Counted from the first letter of the stretch, positions 1 through 7,982 are shown. The stretch: DNA of 43,372 nt from NAK19 sp034434515 (GCA_034434515.1 DAOTZA010000187.1:1-43372); one strand, 5' to 3'. A program made the numbers and translations. Notes: generated from the letters alone by a model not told the origin.

Positions 1-711
1 GGCGGGTACTTGTGCTCCTTTCAAGGGGCGCATAGTTGTTATATCGACATCATGATGAATGTGCCCCTCATCTTTGAGGCGGCGCGCTGGAGCGAAGACA
101 AGCGGTTGCTGGAAATTGCTCGCCAGCATTGCCTGACCACACGGCGCTACCTGGTTCGGGGTGATTTCAGCACTGCCCATGAAGGTATCTTCGATCCAGA
201 AAGGGGTCAATTTCTGCGTTACCAGACTCAACAGGGCTGGCGAGACGATTCGACCTGGGCACGCGGTCACTGTTGGGCGTTGTATGGGTTTACCCTCGCC
301 TATCGCTATACCCTCGAGCCGCAATTTTTAAGCACCGCTCAGGGTTTGGCCGATTATTATCTGCTTCAAACGCCGGAACACGGTATCCCGCCGAACGATT
401 GGGATGAACCCAACCCTGCTTACCCCTATGAGAGTTCGGCTGCGGCCATTGCTGCCAGTGGCTTGCTGAGTCTGGCAGCCTGTACAACGGACACGTTGCG
501 GGCAAAAGTCTATCGGGATACGGCGTGGCGTATCTTATCTACCCTGTGTTCGGATCAGTTTCTGGCTGCCGAGGAGGGCTGGGAAGGGATTTTACGTCAT
601 GCGATTTACCACTTGCCTGCCGGCGTGGGAGTGGATGAGAGTACAATATGGGGAGATTATTTCTTCCTTGAAGCAATCTGGAAGACGATGAACGGCGACT
701 CTGCTTGTTAG
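1..711 (+). CDS. Unsaturated glucuronyl hydrolase, GH88 family (5' truncated by window edge)
   Basis: The reading frame is open from base 1 and ends with TAG at 709-711, so only the C-terminal part (about 236 residues) is present and the start lies outside. The segment has the GH88 pattern: a SCYIDIMMN stretch, a central DDSTWARG motif followed by an aromatic-rich helix, and a YPYESSAAAIAASGLL segment typical of the alpha/alpha barrel. The family hydrates and cleaves the unsaturated uronyl residue left at the non-reducing end by polysaccharide lyases (chondroitin, hyaluronan, ulvan or pectin-type oligosaccharides); the substrate cannot be told from this part. It leads a same-strand run with an RraA-like protein, a racemase-family protein and a DUF1537 kinase, which fits uronate or acid-sugar breakdown. 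The family call is secure; the exact substrate is open. Confidence 0.85.
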   Translation, partial: GGYLCSFQGAHSCYIDIMMNVPLIFEAARWSEDKRLLEIARQHCLTTRRYLVRGDFSTAHEGIFDPERGQFLRYQTQQGWRDDSTWARGHCWALYGFTLAYRYTLEPQFLSTAQGLADYYLLQTPEHGIPPNDWDEPNPAYPYESSAAAIAASGLLSLAACTTDTLRAKVYRDTAWRILSTLCSDQFLAAEEGWEGILRHAIYHLPAGVGVDESTIWGDYFFLEAIWKTMNGDSAC

Positions 712-727
712 AAAAAACTCTAACAAG
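704..727 (+). promoter_or_regulatory. Intercistronic hairpin at the GH88 stop codon
   Basis: CTTGTTAG (704-711, containing the GH88 TAG stop) pairs perfectly with CTAACAAG (720-727) around an 8-nt A-rich loop. The second arm overlaps an AAGGAGG sequence at 725-731. There is no U-tract, so an RNA-stability or translation-coupling stem is more likely than a terminator. Confidence 0.45.
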
Positions 728-762
728 GAGGTTGCAGGAATTTTCTGAGTGAGGTGACAAGA

Positions 763-1506
763 ATGCAAACAGCACGACATACACCAGAAGAATTGGATGC
801 AATTCGCAAATTTACCGTGCCGACACTAGCAAATGCCATCGAGACCTTTGGGGTCATCCCTTCCAACGAGGGATTTTGCGATTCGCGCCTGCAGTGTCAT
901 TATCCCGATTTACCTTTGATGGTTGGTTATGCGGTCACGGCCCGCGTGAGCACCGATCAACCCCCCAGCGAAGTGCGCCCTGGCATCGTTGAGCCAGACT
1001 ACTGGCGCTGGATCGCCGCCCAACCCGGCCCAAAAGTGGCTGTAGTGCAGGATATTGACAATCCGCCCCGCGGGGCGATGTGGGGGGAGTGGAATGCCAA
1101 TGTGCACAAAGCGTTGGGCTGTGTCGGGATGGTGACCGAAGGGGCTGCCCGCGATTTGGATGGGGTGCGCAAATTGAATTTTCACTTTTTCTCCACCCAT
1201 GTGCTGCCCACCCATGGTTATGGGGCGTTTATCGATTACGGTGGGAGTGTCCGCGTCGCTGGCCTGGTGGTCAAACCGGGCGACCTGCTAGTTGGTGATA
1301 TGCATGGGGTGCTGTTGATTCCACCTGAAATCCCGTTATTGGAATTGGCAGAAGTTGCTCAAAAAATTGACGACCTTGAAAGCGAAGTTTTTGCCCTTTG
1401 TCAATCGCCCGATTTTTCGGTGGAGAAACTGGCCGAGCTCGATCGTTCGGTTGCTGAGCGCTGGCCCAAGCCAACCGGCAAAGAACGCATTTTACGCACA
1501 GTATAG
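763..1506 (+). CDS. RraA-like / HMG-CHA aldolase family protein
   Basis: A protein of about 247 residues of the RraA-like fold (the family annotated as RraA, demethylmenaquinone methyltransferase-like, or 4-hydroxy-4-methyl-2-oxoglutarate/4-carboxy-4-hydroxy-2-oxoadipate aldolase). Visible signatures are the N-terminal TVPTLANAIE segment, a GxVxEGAARDLDGV segment carrying the Arg-Asp pair used for substrate and metal binding in the aldolases, and a C-terminal GDLLVGDMHGVLLIP segment. It is longer than bare RraA (about 160 residues), as usual for catabolic members. I prefer ATG 763 because GAGGTG at 751-756 is well spaced; GTG 754 is the alternative. It lies 51 nt after the GH88 gene and 11 nt before the racemase-family gene. 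In this context a retro-aldol or decarboxylation step on an acid-sugar intermediate is plausible (inference); an RNase E inhibitor role is not indicated. Confidence 0.8.
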   Translation: MQTARHTPEELDAIRKFTVPTLANAIETFGVIPSNEGFCDSRLQCHYPDLPLMVGYAVTARVSTDQPPSEVRPGIVEPDYWRWIAAQPGPKVAVVQDIDNPPRGAMWGEWNANVHKALGCVGMVTEGAARDLDGVRKLNFHFFSTHVLPTHGYGAFIDYGGSVRVAGLVVKPGDLLVGDMHGVLLIPPEIPLLELAEVAQKIDDLESEVFALCQSPDFSVEKLAELDRSVAERWPKPTGKERILRTV

Positions 1507-1517
1507 GAGGAGTTCTC

Positions 1518-2183
1518 ATGGGAAAACGGTTAGCTTATCTACATACAGTGGCGGGCTTAACGGCGACCTTCAAGGCGCTAAGCGATGAGTTGTTGCCAGG
1601 TATTGACCTCTTTCATATCGTCGATGAGAGCTTATTACAGAACACCATCCGCGCCAACCAATTGACGCCTCAAACCATGCGCCGTTTGTTGCGCCTGGTG
1701 ATCTCGGCTGAAGAAGCCGGCGCGGATGTGGTGATGGTAACCTGCTCATCGGTAGGCCCAGCGGTCGAAGCAAGCCGTCCGTTTGTCAGGATTCCGGTAT
1801 TGCGGGTAGATGAACCGATGGCAGAGTTGGCCGTTCAAAGCGGAGCGACTATCGGCGTAGCCGCCACCCTGCCGACCACCCTTAAACCGACTGCCGATCT
1901 GATCTCCAGCGTTGCTGCTCGTCAGGGAAAATCGATCCAGGTGGTCTCAAAGCTTTGCGAAGGGGCTTTTCAGGCTGTGGTTAGCGGCGACCCAGCCCGC
2001 CACGACCAGTTGGTCTCAGCGGGATTGCAGGAACTGGCGCCCCAGGTGGATGTGGTCGTCCTGGCGCAGGCTTCGATGGCAAGAGTGATTGAGACTCTGC
2101 CGGCTGAGTCCCGTCGCGTTCCCATTCTTTCCAGCCCGCGCCTGGCGGTGGAAAGGTTGGCGCAACTGATCCCTACGCTCTGA
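1518..2183 (+). CDS. Aspartate/glutamate racemase family protein lacking the second catalytic Cys
   Basis: A 221-residue protein of the Asp/Glu/hydantoin racemase superfamily. The first catalytic cysteine is present (Cys76 in VTCSSVGPA). In the second half the equivalent motif reads VLAQASMARV, with Ala185 where two-base racemases carry their second Cys. Loss of one acid/base residue argues against simple racemisation and fits family branches that act as isomerases, decarboxylases or lyases, or that have unknown reactions. The start is supported by AGGAGG at 1506-1511, 6 nt before the ATG. It sits 11 nt after the RraA-like gene and 11 nt before the MoaD-like gene, so it is part of the same operon. 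Confidence 0.8.
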   Translation: MGKRLAYLHTVAGLTATFKALSDELLPGIDLFHIVDESLLQNTIRANQLTPQTMRRLLRLVISAEEAGADVVMVTCSSVGPAVEASRPFVRIPVLRVDEPMAELAVQSGATIGVAATLPTTLKPTADLISSVAARQGKSIQVVSKLCEGAFQAVVSGDPARHDQLVSAGLQELAPQVDVVVLAQASMARVIETLPAESRRVPILSSPRLAVERLAQLIPTL

Positions 2184-2194
2184 ACGACCGAAAC

Positions 2195-2428
2195 ATGAGA
2201 GTCAACGTCGTGTTATACGGTATGTTGCGGGAACGGCTCGCCAAAGCCACGCGCGGGCGTTTAACGATCGAGCTTCCTGAAGGCAGTTGTTTAGCTGACT
2301 TGCACGCTCACCTGGGGATCCAATCTCCGGTCGGGTGTTCTATCAACGGACAGATCGAACGCGATCCTGGGCGGGTTTTGCAGGAGGGCGATGAAATCCA
2401 TCTTTTTCAATCGATTGGAGGCGGATAA
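2195..2428 (+). CDS. MoaD/ThiS-like ubiquitin-fold sulfur carrier
   Basis: A 77-residue beta-grasp protein starting MRVNVVLYGMLRERL and ending in SIGGG. The C-terminal Gly-Gly is the hallmark of MoaD and ThiS, where it is adenylated and converted to a thiocarboxylate by MoeB/ThiF-type E1 enzymes. The GDEIHLFQSIGGG ending is typical of the family. There is no clear Shine-Dalgarno sequence, and the ATG is only 11 nt after the preceding stop, so translational coupling is likely. No E1-like, MoaE or ThiG gene is in the window. Its place in an acid-sugar operon is unusual; MoaD-like genes also accompany tungsten aldehyde oxidoreductases in anaerobes, and the window has a tungstate transporter (19444-22664), but no such enzyme is visible here. 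The fold is near certain; the role is unknown. Confidence 0.82.
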   Translation: MRVNVVLYGMLRERLAKATRGRLTIELPEGSCLADLHAHLGIQSPVGCSINGQIERDPGRVLQEGDEIHLFQSIGGG

Positions 2429-2490
2429 GAGGGCTGTGGAAAGATCGAGGAATTTCCGCTCACAATGAGCAGAGAAGTTTCTGATTTGCC

Positions 2491-2520
2491 TTGACGATCT
2501 CTGGTCGTTGCGGATAAACT
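2491..2520 (+). promoter_or_regulatory. Candidate promoter upstream of the DUF1537 kinase gene
   Basis: TTGACG (2491-2496) and TAAACT (2515-2520) are separated by 18 nt, about 75 nt before the kinase ATG. The -10 is a weak match. It would let the kinase be transcribed apart from the upstream genes. Confidence 0.35.
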
Positions 2521-2593
2521 CGCTCGTGAATTTGATCGTCTACCACAAGCCTCTCAACCTCAGGCTATTCATCCTATACTTAAGGATTTGAAA

Positions 2594-4006
2594 ATGAAGG
2601 TCTCCAAAACTGCACTTTTCCAAAGTTTACCCCCCGATTACCCGCATGGTTTGTTACCCGAAATTCAGCGCCTGGTGAAAGAGTCGAAACGCAAAATTGT
2701 CGTCCTGGATGACGACCCGACCGGCACCCAAACTGTGCGCAATATCACGGTGTTGACCGGCTGGGATGTCGCCTCGTTGAGCCAGGTCCTGTCTGAGGAG
2801 GATGAGATGGTGTACATCCTGACCAACTCGCGCAGTTTTTTGCCCCCTCAGGTGGAAGCCATGAATCGCGAAATTGCCCGTCATCTCAGGCAAGCCAGCG
2901 AGCAGACCCAACGGTCTTTTGTGATTGTCAGTCGAAGTGACTCGACCTTGCGTGGGCATTTTCCACTTGAGACAGAGGTCTTAATGGATGAGTTAGGGGG
3001 AGGTTTTGATGGTGTGCTGGTAATCCCCTTCTTTGAAGAGGGTGGGCGGTTCACTATCAACGACATCCATTACGTTGCCGAGGGAGAATTTCTTGTCCCG
3101 GCTGCAGAAACGGAATACGCCAGAGACGCTACCTTTGGTTATCGCTCGTCCAACTTAAAAGAGTGGGTTGCCGAAAAGAGTGGGGGACGAATTTCACCCG
3201 CTCAGGTGGCCTCCATTCGTCTGGATACCATCCGTCAAGCTGGACCTGCAGCGGTGCAGCAGGAATTAATGGGCTTGCAAAATGCACAAGTCTGTGTGGT
3301 TAACGCTGCCAGCTATCGAGATATGGAAGTCTTTGTAGCCGGATTACTGGCTGCCGAGGAAGCCGGGAAGCGCTTTATTTACCGTACGGCAGCTTCTTTC
3401 GTGCGCGTGCGGGGCGGAATGGATGCCTTTCCGCTTTTGCAAGCCGCCGATTTTGAATTCGACGAAGCCCGGAACGGCGGCTTGATTGTCGCTGGTTCCT
3501 ATATTCGGAAGAGCAGCGAGCAAATCGCTGCTGTACAAGCCTTACCAAATGTGACCAGCCTAGAAGTTGCCGTGCCAAAGTTGCTGACTGAGAGCGAACG
3601 CCAAGCGGAAATCGCCCGAGTGGTGCATCTCGCAGATGAGGTGCTCCTTAAAGGCAGAGAAGCTTTGATCTACACCAGCCGTCAATTGATCACCGGCGCA
3701 GATGCCGCCACGTCGTTGCAGATTGGTCAGGTTGTCTCTCAGTCCCTGGTCGAGATCGTGCGGCGCCTGACGGTCAAGCCGGCCTGGATCATTGCCAAAG
3801 GGGGCATCACCTCATCCGATGTGGCAACAAAGGCGCTGGAGATCGCTCGCGCCCGCGTGATGGGACAGATTTTGCCCGGTGTGCCGGTCTGGCAGGCTGG
3901 CGCGGGTAGCCGCTGGCCGGGCATGGTCTATGTTGTCTTCCCAGGCAACGTTGGCGGTCCGCCAGCCATTGCTCAGGTAGTCAGGATGCTCTCCGGTAGA
4001 GACTAA
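2594..4006 (+). CDS. Four-carbon acid sugar kinase family protein (DUF1537; OtnK/DtnK-like)
   Basis: A protein of about 470 residues with the N-terminal DUF1537 signature (VLDDDPTGTQTVRNITVLT), an internal SRSDSTLRGHFPLE motif that binds the acid sugar, and the C-terminal nucleotide-binding half with KGGITSSDVATKALEI and the PGMVYVVFPGNVG ending. Characterised relatives use ATP to phosphorylate D-threonate, D-erythronate or 3-oxo-tetronates, feeding dihydroxyacetone phosphate production. ATG 2594 is chosen because TAAGGA at 2581-2586 is well placed; TTG 2588 is the alternative. The partner dehydrogenase, isomerase and decarboxylase are not in the window, so the exact acid is open. The frame stays open upstream to 2495 without a usual start codon. 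It is followed by a repeat element and a terminator-like hairpin. Confidence 0.87.
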   Translation: MKVSKTALFQSLPPDYPHGLLPEIQRLVKESKRKIVVLDDDPTGTQTVRNITVLTGWDVASLSQVLSEEDEMVYILTNSRSFLPPQVEAMNREIARHLRQASEQTQRSFVIVSRSDSTLRGHFPLETEVLMDELGGGFDGVLVIPFFEEGGRFTINDIHYVAEGEFLVPAAETEYARDATFGYRSSNLKEWVAEKSGGRISPAQVASIRLDTIRQAGPAAVQQELMGLQNAQVCVVNAASYRDMEVFVAGLLAAEEAGKRFIYRTAASFVRVRGGMDAFPLLQAADFEFDEARNGGLIVAGSYIRKSSEQIAAVQALPNVTSLEVAVPKLLTESERQAEIARVVHLADEVLLKGREALIYTSRQLITGADAATSLQIGQVVSQSLVEIVRRLTVKPAWIIAKGGITSSDVATKALEIARARVMGQILPGVPVWQAGAGSRWPGMVYVVFPGNVGGPPAIAQVVRMLSGRD

Positions 4007-4020
4007 TTATTTCAGAATGG

Positions 4021-4174
4021 GTTACAACCTACCATCACAAATCGTGTCGATAATTTGCTGAGAAAACCGTCCACGAATTGACCACGAATAAACGAATGAG
4101 AGCGCTATTTGAGCAGACGTGAAAAATTCGTGGAGGGTCTGTCCTGCCAAATGGAGCCTTTTGGAGGTAATTAC
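4021..4174 (-). repeat. Dispersed hairpin repeat, copy A (inverted orientation)
   Basis: About 154 bp starting GTTACAACCTACCATCACAA and ending near GGAGGTAATTACC. The internal inverted repeat pairs ACCGTCCACGAATT with AATTCGTGGAGGGT and leaves one unpaired position, where only the right arm has changed relative to the intact copy at 24544-24696. The same element recurs at 11764, 11925, 19281, 24544, 34166 and 35373. It lies between two convergent genes. Confidence 0.85.
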
Positions 4175-4195
4175 CAGAAATGAGCCTATCCTTAA

Positions 4196-4228
4196 GCCAT
4201 CCCAATGGGCATAGTCCATCGGGATGGC
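4196..4228. terminator. Terminator-like hairpin between convergent genes
   Basis: GCCATCCC (4196-4203) pairs with GGGATGGC (4221-4228), followed by ATTTTAT on the plus strand. It lies after the DUF1537 gene and 12 bases past the end of the esterase gene on the other strand, so it may work in both directions. Confidence 0.5.
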
Positions 4229-4239
4229 ATTTTATCACC

Positions 4240-4995
4240 TCAGACCAATCGCCGAATAAAGGCCAGAATTTTTTCCGCAATGAGTTCTTTGTCGTAATCC
4301 AGCGTAGCGACATGGTAAGAGTTTTCGAGCCAGATCAGCTCCTTATCGGTTGAAGCAATGTTTTCGTAAATGAAGGGGGCGTTATCTGGATGCACGACAT
4401 GGTCGTCTCTGGATTGGAAGATCAGCGCCGGACAGCGGACGGCGCCAAGCAGGTCGCGCGTGACGCCCATGAGCGCATAAATCTGACGGACGGCCGGAAC
4501 GGGCACCACCGGGTACACCAGTTCAGTCATGCCGGGCTGTTTGATATCCGAGCCAACACCCGGCACTTCACTGGGCAGGTTACGCCCAAATGCCAGACGG
4601 GCGAAGTCGGGATTTTTCAAAAAGATGGCTCCATTAATTGGGGCGGTGCCGCTGAAGGTTTCTGGATACATCCCAGCCATGTAGAGGGATAAGGTACCGC
4701 CCATGGACAAACCGGTGATGAAGAGCTTTTTGCAGCGCGCCTGAAGAGTTTCCAGCGCTTCTTCGATGGAGCGAATCCAATCTTCGGCAGTGCTGTTCGC
4801 CATCTCATCGGGGTGCGTGCCATGACCTTTTAGACGCGGTCCAATCACCGTATAACCACCTTTCTCGGCCAGATACTGACCGAGGAAGCGCACACTTTGA
4901 GTAGTGCCGGTAAATCCGTGAGAAATCAGAACGCCGATTTCATTCCCTTCGTAAAAAAATGGCTCTGCGCCGGGCATGATGGGGTACTCACTCAT
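4240..4995 (-). CDS. Alpha/beta-hydrolase, carboxylesterase (Est30-like)
   Basis: A 251-residue soluble alpha/beta-hydrolase. The nucleophile elbow is GLSMGG with Ser97; Asp198 (SRDDHVV) and His228 (NSYHVATLD) complete the triad, at almost the spacing known for the Geobacillus Est30 carboxylesterase. An HGFTG oxyanion-hole motif is at residues 26-30, and the central part forms a small lid as in monoacylglycerol lipase and Est30 relatives. Expected chemistry is hydrolysis of short- to medium-chain carboxylic esters in the cytoplasm; there is no signal peptide. GAGGAGG sits about 6 nt before the ATG. It is a single gene, convergent with the DUF1537 operon, with palindromic repeats upstream. Confidence 0.88.
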   Translation of the reverse strand: MSEYPIMPGAEPFFYEGNEIGVLISHGFTGTTQSVRFLGQYLAEKGGYTVIGPRLKGHGTHPDEMANSTAEDWIRSIEEALETLQARCKKLFITGLSMGGTLSLYMAGMYPETFSGTAPINGAIFLKNPDFARLAFGRNLPSEVPGVGSDIKQPGMTELVYPVVPVPAVRQIYALMGVTRDLLGAVRCPALIFQSRDDHVVHPDNAPFIYENIASTDKELIWLENSYHVATLDYDKELIAEKILAFIRRLV

Positions 4996-5120
4996 GGAAA
5001 GCCTCCTCTAAGGGTTATATGAGGGTGTGTCTTGCGCTATTTTAACATCAAATTGGAATTGAGTGATTATTTTTCACTCACCTCGCTCTCGGATGCCCCA
5101 AAGCGCCTTTGTTCTTATCC

Positions 5121-5288
5121 CTCATCCCTAACCCTTCTCCCAAAGGGAGAAGGGAATCAAACTCCCCTCTCCCGCCCTGGGAGAGGGGCTGGGGGTAAGG
5201 GTCTTCTCACCTCTCCCGCCCTGGGAGAGGGGCTGGGGGTGAGGCTCTTCTCCCCTCTCCCGCTTTGGGAGAGGGGCAGGGGGTGATG
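5121..5288. repeat. Four tandem GC-rich palindromic repeat units
   Basis: Four consecutive units of about 40-44 bp (5121-5160, 5162-5204, 5205-5248, 5249-5288), each built as CCCTCTCCC-N4-5-GGGAGAGGG followed by a GGGGGTGAGG-like tail. Units 2 and 3 are nearly identical and unit 1 is the most diverged. Each forms a strong hairpin. They fill the gap between the promoter side of the esterase gene and the 3' end of the DUF302 gene. REP-like sequences of this wording are widespread in environmental bacteria. Confidence 0.85.
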
Positions 5289-5323
5289 GCATCCTAATCA
5301 GCGCAACCTGTGTGGATAGGGTG

Positions 5324-5731
5324 TTACGCGGCGGGCGAGTTCTCTAGGGTTGCAGCAACCCGCTGCAGGCGGCGATAGGCTTCCTGCGCAACGCCATCTA
5401 AATTCGGGTCCTGGAGAAAGTTCATCATCGAAAGCGGGTCAATGATGCTGACGATTGTCTGGTCGCCTTCCTCGTAAACGATGACGTTACAGGGTAATAA
5501 CAAGCCGATCTCCGGGCGGGCGGTCAGGGCTTGGTGCGCCAAGGGTGGGTTGCAAACCCCTAGAATAACATACTTGCGAAAGTCGGCATTGAGTTTCTCT
5601 TTCATTGTTTTTTGAACATCAATCGTGGTGAGAACTCCAAATCCTTCTGCTTTTAGCGCCTGAATGACTTTTTCCAGGGCTTGCTCGTATGCATCAGGCA
5701 GTGTACATTGAAAACCTAAGGATGGTGACAT
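5324..5731 (-). CDS. DUF302 domain protein
   Basis: A 135-residue single-domain protein. The family features are a GF-x-VLTTIDVQKTMKEKL segment near residues 30-50, a YVILGVCNPPLAHQAL segment in the middle, and a GLLLPCNVIVYEEGDQTIVSIIDP segment with the conserved PCNV motif. DUF302 proteins are small alpha/beta proteins of unknown biochemical role, often near redox or thiol genes. AGGAGG lies 4-5 nt before the ATG. It follows uvrB on the same strand with 160 nt between them, so co-transcription is possible but not shown. Confidence 0.88.
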   Translation of the reverse strand: MSPSLGFQCTLPDAYEQALEKVIQALKAEGFGVLTTIDVQKTMKEKLNADFRKYVILGVCNPPLAHQALTARPEIGLLLPCNVIVYEEGDQTIVSIIDPLSMMNFLQDPNLDGVAQEAYRRLQRVAATLENSPAA

Positions 5732-5892
5732 GCTTCCTCCTGAGTAGCTCCATTTAAGCCAAAGATGGTTATTCCAAAACAGAAGCTCATCAAGTGCTTC
5801 TGAACCTTAGATGCGCTTGGAGGGAAAGGGGTGACAGCGGAACAGCTCACCCAAATGGACGGAAAGATTTTCGTGGGTGAAGGAGGAGAAAC

Positions 5893-7935
5893 CTATTCCT
5901 CCCCGGCTAATAAACGGACTTTCTCCCAGGGTTTGAGATTGCTTTCTTCAGCTAAAATGGCGCGCAGTTCGAAAATTTCATCCCGTAAAACAGCGGCTTT
6001 TTCAAATTCCAGATTCTTCGCTGCCTCTTTCATTTGCTTCTCTAACTCTTGAATCAGCTTGCGTAAATCAGCTTTTTCGGTGCTTTGTACCCTACGGGTT
6101 GTATATGTATAGCCTGGTTTTGGTTCTGCGGCACTATGCACAGCAACCCGATCGGTGAGGTCGCGCACGGCTTTGACGATACTGACCGGGATGATGCCAT
6201 GTTCTTGATTGTAAGCCATTTGTTTCGCCCGGCGGCGGTTGGTTTCGTCAATGGCGCGGCGCATGGAATCGGTGATGCGATCGGCGTACATGATCACCTT
6301 GCCTTCCACATGACGAGCTGCCCGCCCAATCGTTTGAATTAAAGCCGTTTCGGAGCGTAAAAAGCCTTCCTTGTCGGCATCTAAAATCGCCACCAGCGAG
6401 ACTTCGGGCAGGTCTAAACCCTCGCGCAACAAATTGATGCCCACGACGACCTCAAATACGCCGAGGCGCAGATCGCGCAGGATGCCTACCCGTTCGAGGG
6501 TATCGATCTCCGAATGCAGATAGTGAACTTTTATGCCCAACTCCATAAGATAATCTGAGAGTTTCTCTGCCATGCGCTTGGTGAGGGTGGTCACCAGCGC
6601 CCGTTGTCCTTTTTCGACCCGCTTGCGAATTTCCCCTACCAGATCATCTACCTGTCCAGCAATCGGGCGAACTTCGACTTCTGGATCAACCAGACCGGTT
6701 GGGCGGATGATTTGTTCGACCACCTGATCGGCGCGTTGTAGCTCATACGGTCCGGGTGTTGCTGAGGTGTAGATGGTATATCCCATGCGTTGTTCGAACT
6801 CTTCAAAGGTGAGCGGACGATTGTCCAGCGCGGAAGGCAGGCGAAAGCCGTACTCCACCAGGGTTGTTTTGCGCGAGCGGTCTCCGTGATACATGCCACG
6901 GATTTGCGGGATGGTCATATGCGATTCATCGATGATCAGCAGGTAGTCGCTGGGGATGTAATCCATCAAGGTCCAGGGGGGTGAGCCGGCCGGGCGTTGG
7001 TCAAGATGGCGAGAGTAGTTTTCGATACCGGAGCAATAACCCACTTCCCGCAACATTTCGAGATCATAGAGGGTGCGTTGTTCGAGACGTTGAGCTTCCA
7101 GCAGGCGCTCCTGGCGTTTTAATTCCGCTAGGCGTTCTTCCAGTTCAGCTTTGATGTCCTGGATGGCTTGCTCCAGCTTGTCTTTATCGGTGATGAAATG
7201 TTTGGCCGGGTAAATAGCAACCGAAGAGAGCTGACGGCGGATTTCACCGCTGAGGGGATCAAACGCTACAATGCGTTCGACCTCATCGCCGAAGAAGGTG
7301 ATGCGATAGCCATGTTTTTCCTGGTAGGCAGGGATAATTTCCAGAGTGTCGCCGCGCAGCCGAAAGGTGCCGGGGCGCAATTCGAGATCGTTCCGTTCGT
7401 ACTGTCCTTCCACCAACATGCGCAGCAGGGCATTGCGGCGGAAAATATGTCCGCTTTCCAGATTGATAACTACCCGTCCATAGGCTTCCGGACTGCCAAT
7501 GCCGTAGATGCAGGAGACAGAAGCGACAATGATCACATCGCGGCGGGTCATCAGGGCAGTGGTGGCTGCCAGGCGCAGACGTTCAATTTCTTCGTTGATA
7601 TCGGCGTCTTTTTCGATATACAAATCGTGTTTGGGCACATACGCTTCGGGTTGATAATAATCGTAGTATGAGACAAAGTACTCCACCGCGTTCTCGGGAA
7701 AGAACTCTTTGAATTCAGCGTAGAGTTGGGCTGCCAGGGTTTTGTTGTGTGCCATCACCAGAGCCGGTTTATTGAGGCGTTCGATGACTGCGGCGATGGT
7801 GTAGGTCTTGCCCGTGCCGGTGGCGCCGAGCAAAACCTGGTGGCGATAGCCGCGTTGAACGCCTTCGACCAGTTTTTCAATCGCTTCGGGTTGATCGCCG
7901 GTTGGCCGGAAAGGGGCATGCAGCTTAAAGTCCAT
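5893..7935 (-). CDS. uvrB: Excinuclease ABC subunit B
   Basis: A 680-residue protein, full length for UvrB. In order: helicase Walker A (GATGTGKT) near residue 40, the UvrB damage-wedge beta-hairpin with YYDYYQPEAYVP, the DESH helicase box (LLIIDESH), helicase motifs V-VI including QTIGRAARH, and a C-terminal UVR motif that binds UvrC. It loads on damaged DNA with UvrA and recruits UvrC for nucleotide excision repair. No uvrA or uvrC is in the window. The ATG at 7935 has no evident Shine-Dalgarno sequence. An imperfect palindrome sits by a possible -10 upstream (7959-7982). Confidence 0.98.
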   Translation of the reverse strand: MDFKLHAPFRPTGDQPEAIEKLVEGVQRGYRHQVLLGATGTGKTYTIAAVIERLNKPALVMAHNKTLAAQLYAEFKEFFPENAVEYFVSYYDYYQPEAYVPKHDLYIEKDADINEEIERLRLAATTALMTRRDVIIVASVSCIYGIGSPEAYGRVVINLESGHIFRRNALLRMLVEGQYERNDLELRPGTFRLRGDTLEIIPAYQEKHGYRITFFGDEVERIVAFDPLSGEIRRQLSSVAIYPAKHFITDKDKLEQAIQDIKAELEERLAELKRQERLLEAQRLEQRTLYDLEMLREVGYCSGIENYSRHLDQRPAGSPPWTLMDYIPSDYLLIIDESHMTIPQIRGMYHGDRSRKTTLVEYGFRLPSALDNRPLTFEEFEQRMGYTIYTSATPGPYELQRADQVVEQIIRPTGLVDPEVEVRPIAGQVDDLVGEIRKRVEKGQRALVTTLTKRMAEKLSDYLMELGIKVHYLHSEIDTLERVGILRDLRLGVFEVVVGINLLREGLDLPEVSLVAILDADKEGFLRSETALIQTIGRAARHVEGKVIMYADRITDSMRRAIDETNRRRAKQMAYNQEHGIIPVSIVKAVRDLTDRVAVHSAAEPKPGYTYTTRRVQSTEKADLRKLIQELEKQMKEAAKNLEFEKAAVLRDEIFELRAILAEESNLKPWEKVRLLAGEE

Positions 7936-7958
7936 AGGGTTCTACTGATGGGAATGGA

Positions 7959-7982
7959 TTTATAGAGAAACGCATGTGTTCT
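7959..7982 (-). promoter_or_regulatory. Possible uvrB promoter with imperfect palindrome
   Basis: On the minus strand TATAAA (7964-7959) is directly preceded by an imperfect palindrome, AGAACACATGCGTTTCT (7982-7966). AGAA...TTCT half-sites at a -10 resemble an SOS-type operator, but no clear -35 is seen and no LexA motif for this lineage can be confirmed here. Confidence 0.2.

Noticed and set aside
2495..2593. In-frame open extension before the DUF1537 kinase
   Set aside because: It reads as plausible codons but has no ATG, GTG or TTG before 2588 and contains a candidate -10; at most the remnant of an older gene end.
7168..7671. 167-codon open frame antisense to uvrB
   Set aside because: It is fully covered by conserved uvrB codons, has no ribosome binding site and no family resemblance; a shadow frame.
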